From Pseudomonadota bacterium (GTDB lineage: Bacteria; Pseudomonadota; Alphaproteobacteria; Rhizobiales; Xanthobacteraceae): a DNA stretch of 7,964 nucleotides. The position numbers and the translations under genes were made by a program. Below are positions 1 through 6,672 of this stretch, piece by piece. Position 1 is the stretch's first letter; each line of letters begins with the position of its first letter. The stretch spans positions 1-7,964 of the forward strand of contig JAEZMI010000432.1 of assembly GCA_023414975.1 (NCBI GenBank), given 5' to 3'. Under the pieces are notes generated by a model. It had not been told where the DNA came from and searched no databases. It was given only the letters and a program-made list of their open reading frames with translations.

Positions 1-850
1 TGTCGAGCCCGAGCGAGCCAGTGTCGTCGGCCATGGCTTCGAGGCTCACATCCTTGTTCTGATAGAGCACCTTCACATAGGTGCGGCACTCGTCGCAGGT
101 CTCCGCCTTGATGGTCTCGGGCCCGCCCTCGATCCCCTGATAGCCGATGCCTTTGGTCGAGCCGCAGGAACAGCAGCGGATGCGTACGTAGTTCCACAGC
201 GTCGAGCAGAGCGAGCAGGCGCAGTAGCGGTTGCCATGGGCGTTCGGCCACTCGACGATCAGCGAGGCGACGGGCGGGCCGCCGCAGGCCGGGCACACGC
301 CGTCGCCCACCGCGACCAGCGCCCCGGCGTCGAGCGTCGCGGCGAGCCGGGCGGCATGCACCTGCAGCGCGGCGGCGACATAGACATGCTCGGCCAGCGT
401 TTCCACCGGCATGTCGTGGGCGAGCACGTCGCGCACCATCTGCGCCCTCAGCGGCCCGTCGGCGAGGCGCACGCGGGTGAGCGCCGCTTCGGCCTGCGCC
501 GGCATCCGCACCTTGGCGGCGGCGTCGAACAGCGCGTCGAGGGTGGCGTCCAGCGTGTCGTCGAGCTTCACGCCCGCGCGGTCGATGGGCGGCATCTCGA
601 AGTCGCGGGCGCGCTGCACCGTCTCGGAGGCCGGCGCCGCGACGGGCGGCAGGGCCGGCACGATGGCGTGCTGGCCCTCGACGATGCCCGCGACGAAGTT
701 GAGGAACGGCGCCATCGGGCTCACCGCCGCATAGGCGCGCAGCCGGCTGGCGCGGACGGCGAACAGCGTCGAGGGGTCGGGCAGCACCGCGAAAGGCGGG
801 GTGGAGACCGCCCCGATGAGGGACGGATCGGGCCGGAGATCGGCGGACAT
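1..850 (-). CDS. fdhE: Formate dehydrogenase accessory protein FdhE (partial, C-terminus cut by window edge)
   Basis: FdhE is a cytoplasmic maturation factor needed to make active respiratory (Tat-exported, Mo/Sec) formate dehydrogenases; in E. coli it binds the catalytic subunit and is a rubredoxin-like iron protein. Translating the minus strand from the ATG at 848-850 gives 283 residues without a stop, starting MSADLRPDPS. Four CxxC pairs are seen: C186/C189 (CPAC), C212/C215 (CSLC), C226/C229 (CCSC) and C252/C255 (CDEC). The segment TYVKVLYQNKD closely resembles the end of the E. coli protein, and by that comparison only about 20-25 residues lie beyond base 1. The ATG is preceded by GAGGTG at 854-859, three bases upstream, a close but usable ribosome binding site. 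It is the last visible gene of the formate dehydrogenase operon, 88 bases after the gamma stop, the same order as E. coli fdoGHI-fdhE. The family call is firm; the 3' end is not visible. Confidence 0.93.
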   Translation of the reverse strand, partial: MSADLRPDPSLIGAVSTPPFAVLPDPSTLFAVRASRLRAYAAVSPMAPFLNFVAGIVEGQHAIVPALPPVAAPASETVQRARDFEMPPIDRAGVKLDDTLDATLDALFDAAAKVRMPAQAEAALTRVRLADGPLRAQMVRDVLAHDMPVETLAEHVYVAAALQVHAARLAATLDAGALVAVGDGVCPACGGPPVASLIVEWPNAHGNRYCACSLCSTLWNYVRIRCCSCGSTKGIGYQGIEGGPETIKAETCDECRTYVKVLYQNKDVSLEAMADDTGSLGLD

Positions 851-938
851 GTTCACCTCACGAACCACACGGGCCACGTGCCTGAAAGGAAGGGCGGCAC
901 CCGCCGGGGGGCGCCGCGTCATGCTCACAAGGCGCCGC

Positions 939-1655
939 TCACTCCGCCGGCGTCGGCGGGCGTTTGCCCGTCCGCCGGCTGACGAGTTCGCGCAGCCATT
1001 TGCGATGGTGACGCCAGGCCCAGCCGCCCGTCACCTCGCCGCGCGTCATCGCGCCGATCGTGCCCTTCACCCAGATCGCCGCATAGACGTGCACGATCCA
1101 GACGCAGATGATCACCACCGCCGCCATCGCATGGATGAGGACCGCCCAGCGCTTCTGCGGGATGGTGGTGAGATCGTAGAAATACTGGTCCCACATCACG
1201 ATGCCCGAGCCGATGAGCACGATGATGAGGCCGGACATCGCCCAGAACACGCCCTTCTGGCCGGCATTGTACTTGCCGACCTCCGGCATCTTCTCCTCGC
1301 GCCCGGCGAGCAGGTCGGCCGAATGGGCGACCCAGTCCACGTCCTCGCGCGCCGGCAGATTGGCGCGCCAGAAGCGGATGAACAGCAGGGCGAAGGAGAA
1401 GAACAGCACCACCCCGATCCAGGGATGGATGGTGCGCGTCCACTGCCCGCCGCCGAACAGGGCGGTGAGGAAGAACAGTTTCGGGGTGAACAGCGCGAGG
1501 CCGGAGAGCGCCAGCAGCACGAGGCTGACCGCGGTGATCCAGTGATTGATGCGCGCGCCGACCGTGTAACGCTTCACCTGCACGGGATGGCCGGGACGGA
1601 CGGCGTCGCCCGGCTCGACGTCATCGGGCGCATCTTGATGCGGGATCGCGGCCAT
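939..1655 (-). CDS. fdoI: Formate dehydrogenase gamma subunit, membrane cytochrome b556
   Basis: This is the di-haem cytochrome b that anchors formate dehydrogenase in the inner membrane and transfers electrons from the beta subunit to quinone. With the start at ATG 1653-1655 it has 238 residues and four hydrophobic segments (about 36-57, 75-95, 137-156, 170-192). Four His match the haem ligands of E. coli FdnI (H18, H57, H155, H169): H38, H77, H175 and H189. The spacings of 39 and 14 residues are identical to FdnI. The N-terminus is about 20 residues longer than FdnI and hydrophilic. A GTG one codon upstream (1656-1658) is also possible, but GGGGAGG at 1661-1667 is only 2 bases from GTG and 5 from ATG, so ATG is preferred. 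The ATG shares its A with the beta stop (TGATG), implying translational coupling. Confidence 0.95.
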   Translation of the reverse strand: MAAIPHQDAPDDVEPGDAVRPGHPVQVKRYTVGARINHWITAVSLVLLALSGLALFTPKLFFLTALFGGGQWTRTIHPWIGVVLFFSFALLFIRFWRANLPAREDVDWVAHSADLLAGREEKMPEVGKYNAGQKGVFWAMSGLIIVLIGSGIVMWDQYFYDLTTIPQKRWAVLIHAMAAVVIICVWIVHVYAAIWVKGTIGAMTRGEVTGGWAWRHHRKWLRELVSRRTGKRPPTPAE

Positions 1656-2644
1656 CACACCCTCCCCTCGGGCCGGGAGGCTTCGTCCGGCGCCGGCGGG
1701 GGCGCTCGTCCGGCAAGAAGCTTCTCGGCGTTCTCCTCATCCTCCTCGGCGACCTTGTTGGGGCCGGCGACCATGTAGTGGAGGAAGCCCGCCGCCGCGG
1801 CGAAGCCCATCACGGCGAGACCGACATATTTGGTCACGCCCTTCCAGGTCTCGACGATGGGCGAGATGCGCGGATTGTCCGGCAGCCCGGCATAGAGCGA
1901 GGGCTTGTCGGCGTGCTGGAGCACGTACATGACATGCGTGCCCCCGACGCCCGGCGGGTCGTAGAGCCCGGCATTCTCATAGCCGCGCGACTTCAGGTCC
2001 TTGATGCGGCCGTCCGCCCAGCCCTTCATCTCCTCCTTGGTGCCGAAGACGATGGCCTGGGTCGGGCACGCCTTCTGGCAGGCCGGGCCCTGGCCGACCG
2101 CGACGCGGTCCGAGCACAGCGTGCACTTGTACGCCGTGTGGTCGACCTTGGAGATGCGGGGGATGTTGAACGGGCAGCCCTTGATGCAATAGCCGCAGCC
2201 GATGCAGTTCTCGTGCTGGAAGTCCACGATGCCGTTCGAATACTGCACGATGGCGCCCGGCGCCGGGCAGGCCTTCAGGCAGCCGGGATCCTCGCAATGC
2301 ATGCAGCCATCCTTACGGATGAGCCATTCGAGGTTCTCGGTCTCCGGGTTCACCCATTCGGTGAAGCGCATCAGCGTGAAGGTGTTCGGCGTCAGATCCA
2401 TCGGGTTTTCATAGACGCCGTGGTTGAAGCCGATGTCCTCGGTCAGATTGTTCCATTCCAGGCACGCGGCCTGGCAGGCCTTGCAGCCGATGCATTTGGA
2501 CACATCGATCAGCTTGGCGACCTCGGTCAGCCGCTGCGCGGGCGGCGTGACCTCGGACGCCGAGCGGCGGATGATGTCCTTCTCGCCGAACTTCGGCGCG
2601 GCGGCATCGGGGGCGACGGACGGGTTGGGAATTGGGGGAAACAT
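1655..2644 (-). CDS. fdoH: Formate dehydrogenase beta subunit, four [4Fe-4S] ferredoxin with membrane anchor
   Basis: The beta subunit (FdnH/FdoH, also called FdxH) carries electrons from the selenocysteine site in alpha to haem b in gamma. The 329-residue protein has 16 Cys in four ferredoxin groups: C51/C54/C57/C61, C114/C117/C122/C126, C147/C150/C153/C157 and C174/C177/C189/C193, enough for four [4Fe-4S] clusters. One hydrophobic helix at about 270-292 (VGLAVMGFAAAAGF) is the single C-terminal transmembrane anchor of the family. There is no signal peptide, as expected for a subunit exported together with the Tat-bearing alpha. The family start DIIRRSA occurs at residue 23, so the N-terminus is about 16 residues longer than E. 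coli FdnH. After the helix comes a charged and proline-rich tail of about 37 residues. The ATG has GGGAGG at 2653-2658, 8 bases upstream, overlapping the alpha stop; the alpha-beta gap is 13 bases. Confidence 0.96.
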   Translation of the reverse strand: MFPPIPNPSVAPDAAAPKFGEKDIIRRSASEVTPPAQRLTEVAKLIDVSKCIGCKACQAACLEWNNLTEDIGFNHGVYENPMDLTPNTFTLMRFTEWVNPETENLEWLIRKDGCMHCEDPGCLKACPAPGAIVQYSNGIVDFQHENCIGCGYCIKGCPFNIPRISKVDHTAYKCTLCSDRVAVGQGPACQKACPTQAIVFGTKEEMKGWADGRIKDLKSRGYENAGLYDPPGVGGTHVMYVLQHADKPSLYAGLPDNPRISPIVETWKGVTKYVGLAVMGFAAAAGFLHYMVAGPNKVAEEDEENAEKLLAGRAPPPAPDEASRPEGRV

Positions 2645-2657
2645 CGGCGCCGCCTCC

Positions 2658-5600
2658 CTACGCCACCGGCCCGGTGGACGCTTCGATATTGACCATGAAG
2701 GCCTTGAACTCGGGCGTCTCGATATTGGCGTCGCCCACGAAGGGGGTCAGCACATTGGCCGGGAAACCCTTGCGCGCCGCGCCGACGAAGCCCCAGTGGA
2801 TGGGCACGCCCACCACATGGACGGTCTTGCCGTCGATGGTCATCGGCTTGATGCGCTTGGTGACGACCGCCTTGGCGAGAAGCTCGCCGCGCTTCGACCA
2901 CACCCGGACCCAGCCACCCTTGGTGATGCCCTTCTCCCGCGCCAACTCCTCGGAAATCTCGACGAACTGCTGCGGCTGAAGCACCGCGTTCACATGGTTG
3001 TTCTTGGTCCAGTAGTGGAAGTGCTCGGTGAGCCGGTAGCTGGTCGCCGCATAGGGGAAACCGGGGTCTCCCACATCGGCGAACTGCGCCCAGTCGTCCT
3101 TGAACACGCGCGCCACCGGGTTGCCGCGCACCTTGGGCGCGATCACGTTGGCGACCGGGCTCTCGAACGGCTCGTAATGCACCGGGAAAGGCCCGTCGCG
3201 CATCATCTTGCGCGCGAAGAGGCGGCCGACGCCCTCCGCGTTCATGATGAAGGGGCCGACATCCTGCGGCTTGGCGGTGGGGGCGATGTCCGGCACGTCA
3301 TAGCCGGTCCATTTCGACCCGTCCCATTCGATCAGCTTGCGTGAGGGGTCCCACGGCTTGCCGTCGCGGTCGCAGGAGGCGCGGTTGTAGATGATGCGCC
3401 GGTTGGCCGGCCAGGCGAACGCCCATTTGAGGTAGGCGCCGGTATTGTCCGGGTCGGAATTGTCGCGCCGCGCCATCATGTTGCCGGCCTCGGTCCAGCT
3501 GCCGGCATAGATCCAGCAGCCGCACGCGGTCGAGCCGTCGTCGCGCAGCACGCCGAAGCCGGACACCTGCTTGCCCGCTTCCAGCACCTTCTTGGTCGGG
3601 TCGTTCGGGTCGGTCACGTCGGAGATGACGTAGCCGTTCATCTCCTTGGCGAGTTCTTCCGCCGTCGGCTCGCCAGGGTCCTTGTAGCCCCAGGTGAGGT
3701 TGAGGATCGGGTCGGGGAAGGCGCCGCCCTCCTTGCGGTACATGTCCTTCAGCCGCAGATGGATCTGCGCCATGATCCAGGCGTCGGTGCGCGCCTCGCC
3801 GGGGGGCGAACCGCCCGGCCAGTGCCATTGCAGCCAGCGGCCGGAATTCACCAGCGAGCCCTCATCCTCCGCGAAGCAAGTGGTGGGGAGCTGCAGCACC
3901 TCGGTCTGGATGCTCGCCGGGTCGGCCTTGTTGTAGATGCCGTGATCTTCCCAGAAGCGCGCAGTCTCCGTCTGCAGCGGGTCCATGACCACGAGCAGCT
4001 TGAGTCTGGACAGCGCCTGCGCCAGCTTCGCGCGGTTCGGGAACGCCTGGAGCGGGTTGAAGCCCTGGCAGATGTAGATGTTCATCTTGCCGTTCTTCAT
4101 CAGCTCGAAGGCGCGCAGGATGTCGTAGAAGGCGACATCGAGCTTGGGCAGGTAGTCATAGGCCCAGTTGTTCTCCGCCGTCGCCGCCGGGCCGTACATG
4201 GCCTTCATGAAGCTGACGAAGAACTTCCGGTAGTTCTGCCAGTAGCTCATCTGGTTCGGCCGCAGCGGCTTGAAGCCGCGCGTCGACATGTAGGTCGTAA
4301 GATCCGGCTCCTTCTCCGTCGGCAGGTTCAGATAGCCGGGCAGCATGTTGGACATGAGCCCGATATCGGTCAGCCCCTGGATGTTGGAGTGGCCGCGCAG
4401 CGCGTTCATGCCGCCGCCCCGGATGCCGATATTGCCCAGGATGAGCTGCAGCATCGCCATGGTGCGGATGTTCTGCGAGCCCTTGGAGTGCTGCGTCCAG
4501 CCGAGCGCGTACATCGACGTCATCGCCTTGGCGGGCGAGGACGTCTCGGCGATCATCTGCGCGACCTTCAGGAACTTGTCCTTCGGCGTGCCGCAGATGC
4601 GCTCGACCATTTCGGGCGTGTAGGTCGCGACATGGGCCTTGAGCAGGTTCCAGACGCAGCGCGGGTGCTGCAGCGTCTCGTCCACCACGGCGAAGCCGTC
4701 GGGCCCGATCTCGTACTCCCACGTATCCTTCACATAGTCGCGCTTGTCCTCGTCATAGCCGGTGAACAGACCGTCCTGATAGGCGAAGCCCTCCTTCACG
4801 AGGAAGGACGCGTTGGTGAAGGCCTTGGTGTATTCCCACTGCACCTTGTCGTTCTGGATGCAGTGATTGATGACGCCGAGCAGGAAGGCGATGTCGGTGC
4901 CCTGCCGGATGGGCGCGTAGAAATCCGCCACCGCGGCCGAGCGGGTGAAGCGCGGATCGACGACGATCAGTTTCGCGCCACGGTTGGCCTTCGCCTCCGT
5001 GACCCATTTGAAGCCGCACGGATGCGCTTCAGCGGCGTTGCCGCCCATGATGACGACGAGATCCGTGTTCCGAATGTCGGTCCAGGAGTTCGTCATGGCG
5101 CCACGGCCGAATGTTGGGGCGAGACTCGCCACCGTCGGGCCGTGTCAGACGCGCGCCTGATTGTCGAAAACCAGCATCCCCGTGCTTCGCACCACCTTGT
5201 AGGTGGCGAAAGCGGTCTCGTTGGTGGTGGCGGAAGCCGCCAGCATGCCCGTCGTCGTCCAGCGGTTGACGGTCACGCCGTCCTTGCTGGTGGCGACGAA
5301 ATTGGCGTCGCGGTCGTCCTTCATTGCGCGGGCGATCTTGTCGAGCGCCGCGTCCCAGGAGATCGGCTCGAATTTGTCCGAGCCCGCCTTGCGGATCATC
5401 GGCTGGGTGAGCCGGGTTTCCGACTTGACGATGTCGCGCAGCGCCGCGCCCTTCGGGCAGAGCGTGCCGCGGTTGGTCGGGTGGTCGGCATCGCCCTCGA
5501 TATGGACGATGTCGGCCCGCTCGCCCTTCCGGCGGTCGCCCTTGGAATAGATGATGATGCCGCAGGCGACCGAGCAGTAGGTGCAGGTGTTGCGGGTCTC

Positions 5601-5744
5601 GGTCGTGTTGACCAGGTGGAACGGCTTGATATAGGCCGCCACCGCCGCTTCCGCCTCGCTGAAGCCGAAGGCGCCCAGCGTCGTGCCCGCGATCCCCGCT
5701 CCCGACGTCTTCAAGAACGTGCGGCGCGAGAGTTCCATATTCAT
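2658..5744 (-). CDS. fdoG: Formate dehydrogenase alpha subunit, selenocysteine-containing (TGA at 5145-5147 read as Sec)
   Basis: This is the catalytic bis-MGD molybdenum (or tungsten) subunit that oxidises formate to CO2 in the periplasm (FdnG/FdoG type). The full reading is 1028 residues, against about 1015 in E. coli. A Tat signal SRRTFLK lies at residues 6-12, followed by a hydrophobic stretch to about residue 34. C54/C57/C61/C96 bind one [4Fe-4S], with conserved K98. The in-frame TGA is residue 200, inside NQARV-U-HGPTVASLAP, followed by H201; R450 lies in LRGHSNIQGL. All these positions are E. coli FdnG numbers (C50/53/57/92, Sec196, His197, Arg446) plus 4, which fixes the reading frame across the TGA. 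The C-terminal part (about 880-1010) is the dinucleotide-binding domain. The start is ATG at 5742-5744 with GGGAGG at 5751-5756, 6 bases upstream. The stop is TAG at 2658-2660. Read without Sec insertion the gene would break into pieces 5744-5145 and 5132-2658; it is one gene and not a pseudogene. The symbol fdnG would be equally acceptable. Confidence 0.96.
5102..5147 (-). promoter_or_regulatory. Bacterial SECIS element for UGA-Sec in the formate dehydrogenase alpha gene
   Basis: Directly after the TGA (5147-5145, minus strand) the mRNA can fold into a two-part hairpin. A perfect 7-bp lower stem pairs CACGGCC (5144-5138) with GGCCGTG (5108-5102). The apical hairpin is GG, a bulged U, GGCG, loop AGUCU, CGCC, CC (5133-5116). 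Counting U of UGA as 1, the bulged U is nucleotide 17 and the loop G and U are 23 and 24. These are the same positions as the SelB-contacting U17, G23 and U24 known from E. coli fdhF. The element is inside coding sequence (HGPTVASLAPTFGRG), so it is constrained twice. It implies that selA, selB, selC and selD exist elsewhere in the genome. Confidence 0.92.
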
Positions 5745-5772
5745 GGCGACCCTCCCAGTTACCTCTTGAATC

Positions 5773-5790
5773 CCCCATCGGCCGATAGGG
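5773..5790 (-). promoter_or_regulatory. Palindrome/hairpin at the 5' end of the formate dehydrogenase leader
   Basis: The core ATCGGCCGAT (5777-5786) is a perfect 10-bp palindrome flanked by CCC/GGG. In minus-strand RNA it can form CCCUAUC-GGCC-GAUGGGG, a 7-bp stem including one U-G pair with a 4-base loop, lying right after the predicted start of transcription. It could be a protein-binding dyad or an mRNA-stabilising 5' hairpin; the sequence does not decide. Confidence 0.4.
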
Positions 5791-5838
5791 TTGTTTGATC
5801 GTCAGGCTAGATTCGACCTGATCTAATGTCAAACAACC
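5789..5838. repeat. Perfect 10-bp inverted repeat framing the formate dehydrogenase promoter, with an inner dyad
   Basis: GGTTGTTTGA at 5789-5798 is the exact reverse complement of TCAAACAACC at 5829-5838; the arms begin 40 bases apart, near four helical turns. One arm overlaps the -35 box and the other overlaps the predicted transcription start. Inside it, TAGAT (5808-5812) and ATCTA (5821-5825) form an 8-base-spaced dyad in the -35/-10 spacer, and TCAGG/CCTGA (5802-5806/5817-5821) form another short pair. The layout suggests an operator for a dimeric or DNA-looping regulator. The regulator is not in this window. Confidence 0.6.
5804..5832 (-). promoter_or_regulatory. Predicted sigma70-type promoter of the formate dehydrogenase operon
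   Basis: Reading the minus strand, TTGACA (5832-5827) is a perfect -35 box, followed by a 17-base spacer and TAGCCT (5809-5804), a weak -10 with 3 of 6 consensus bases. Transcription would start near 5797, giving a leader of about 50 bases before the alpha ATG at 5744. The weak -10 would fit a promoter needing an activator. This is a prediction from sequence only. Confidence 0.5.
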
Positions 5839-5959
5839 GGCCGCCAGCGCCGCCGGTAAAAGCCATGTAATTTCAGCGGGTTCTTGGTATGCCAGCGCCG
5901 CCGCAGTGGCTTTCGGCAATGATGCGCCGCACCATCGCGGGAACGCCCGCGCCGGCGGA

Positions 5960-5988
5960 TTGACGCCGCCGGGCCAGCGGCGCAGCAT
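5960..5988 (+). promoter_or_regulatory. Weak candidate promoter for the thioredoxin-transglutaminase gene pair
   Basis: TTGACG at 5960-5965 (5 of 6 to consensus) is followed by a 17-base spacer and CAGCAT at 5983-5988 (3 of 6). If real, transcription would begin close to 5995, so the GTG there would be leaderless or translation would start later. The GC-rich context makes chance matches likely. Confidence 0.22.
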
Positions 5989-5994
5989 CCCGCC

Positions 5995-6672
5995 GTGCTC
6001 GCTTTTATCGCTCCCGCGTGCCGGGGCGCGTTGAAAATCCTGTCCGGGAGAATCCTTTCCGGCCTTGCGCTTGTTTTCCTTACGGCGGCCACGCCTGGGG
6101 CACCGGCGCGCGCCGAACCCATGGCCGCGCCCATCGTGACGCCCATCGTCACGCCTGTTGCGGCACCCGGCAGCGCCGCCCCCGCGCTCGTCCTCCCAGC
6201 GCTCGACGGGGGGCCGGCGAGCCTTGCTGCACTGCACGGGCGGCCGGTTCTCGTTCACTTCTTCGCGACATGGTGCGAGCCCTGCCGTCCGGAGCTTTCC
6301 GGCCTCGCCCGTCTCGCCGCGACGCTGGACCCGGCGGCCGGGCCCGCCATTCTCGCGGTCGATGTCGGTGAAGTGCCGGTACGGGTGCGCCGCTTTCTCG
6401 ACCGGCACTTCGCCGGCCGGTCGCCCGGCTTCCCCATATTGATCGACGAGGACCGCGCCGCGAGCCGCGCCTTCGGCGTCACCGTCCTGCCGGCCACCCT
6501 ACTGCTCGACCCCACCCACACCATCCGCCGCCGTGCCGAGGGGCCCATCGACTGGGACGACCCGCGCTCCCGCGCCGCGCTGGACAGCCTTTCCGCCCCC
6601 GCAGCCACGCCGGAGACGGCGCCGCTGCCGCCCCTGATCGACCGGGAGACCTCGCATGACCAGCCGTCGTGA
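5995..6672 (+). CDS. Exported TlpA/ResA-like thioredoxin-fold protein
   Basis: The product is a 225-residue envelope thiol-disulfide protein of the TlpA/ResA group. An N-terminal hydrophobic segment (about 15-32) ends in PARA at residue 40, a likely Sec signal peptide or membrane anchor. A Pro/Ala-rich linker follows (41-65, with PIVTPIVTP). The thioredoxin fold runs from about 64 to 185: FFATWCEPCRPE holds the active-site C94 and C97 (CEPC, the ResA-type motif), and TVLPATLLLD holds the expected cis-Pro P166. The C-terminal 40 residues are Pro/Ala-rich. The start is uncertain. GTG at 5995 lacks a clear ribosome binding site; TTG at 6031 would give a compact signal peptide beginning with KILSGRIL. 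The gene overlaps the following transglutaminase-like gene by 17 bases and is divergent from the formate dehydrogenase operon. Reduction of a partner's thiol in the periplasm is an inference; the true partner is unknown. Confidence 0.85.
   Translation: MLAFIAPACRGALKILSGRILSGLALVFLTAATPGAPARAEPMAAPIVTPIVTPVAAPGSAAPALVLPALDGGPASLAALHGRPVLVHFFATWCEPCRPELSGLARLAATLDPAAGPAILAVDVGEVPVRVRRFLDRHFAGRSPGFPILIDEDRAASRAFGVTVLPATLLLDPTHTIRRRAEGPIDWDDPRSRAALDSLSAPAATPETAPLPPLIDRETSHDQPS

Noticed and set aside
910..938. Repeated GGCGCCGC (910-917 and 931-938) in the gamma-fdhE gap, possible attenuator
   Set aside because: The repeats are short and GC-rich, no stable hairpin with a T-run follows, and there is no clear reason to expect a terminator inside the operon.
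236..1778. Plus-strand open frames opposite fdhE and the gamma gene
   Set aside because: These are antisense to fdhE with four CxxC pairs and to a cytochrome b with all haem His; no support for a plus-strand gene.
5145..5147. Nonsense mutation or pseudogene reading of the alpha gene
   Set aside because: The TGA is at the exact Sec position, a SECIS follows, and the frame and sequence remain intact for 828 further codons.
3759..5798. 679-codon open frame on the plus strand opposite the formate dehydrogenase alpha gene
   Set aside because: It is antisense to a clearly recognised selenoprotein gene; its product is Arg/His/Asp-rich low-complexity sequence without a family, typical of antisense frames in GC-rich genes.
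5789..5838. FNR/CRP-type binding site upstream of the formate dehydrogenase operon
   Set aside because: The best candidate (TTGAC...ATCAG) has a 5-base gap and mismatches, so it does not fit TTGAT-N4-ATCAA.
5843..5903. 13-base direct repeat GCCAGCGCCGCCG at 5843-5855 and 5891-5903
   Set aside because: It is low-complexity GC-rich sequence with a strong chance of coincidence, and nothing around it suggests a function.
5029..6408. 459-codon open frame on the minus strand spanning the alpha start, the intergenic region and the thioredoxin gene
   Set aside because: It runs through two real genes in the wrong frame and crosses the promoter region; composition is Arg/Gly-rich with no recognisable domain.
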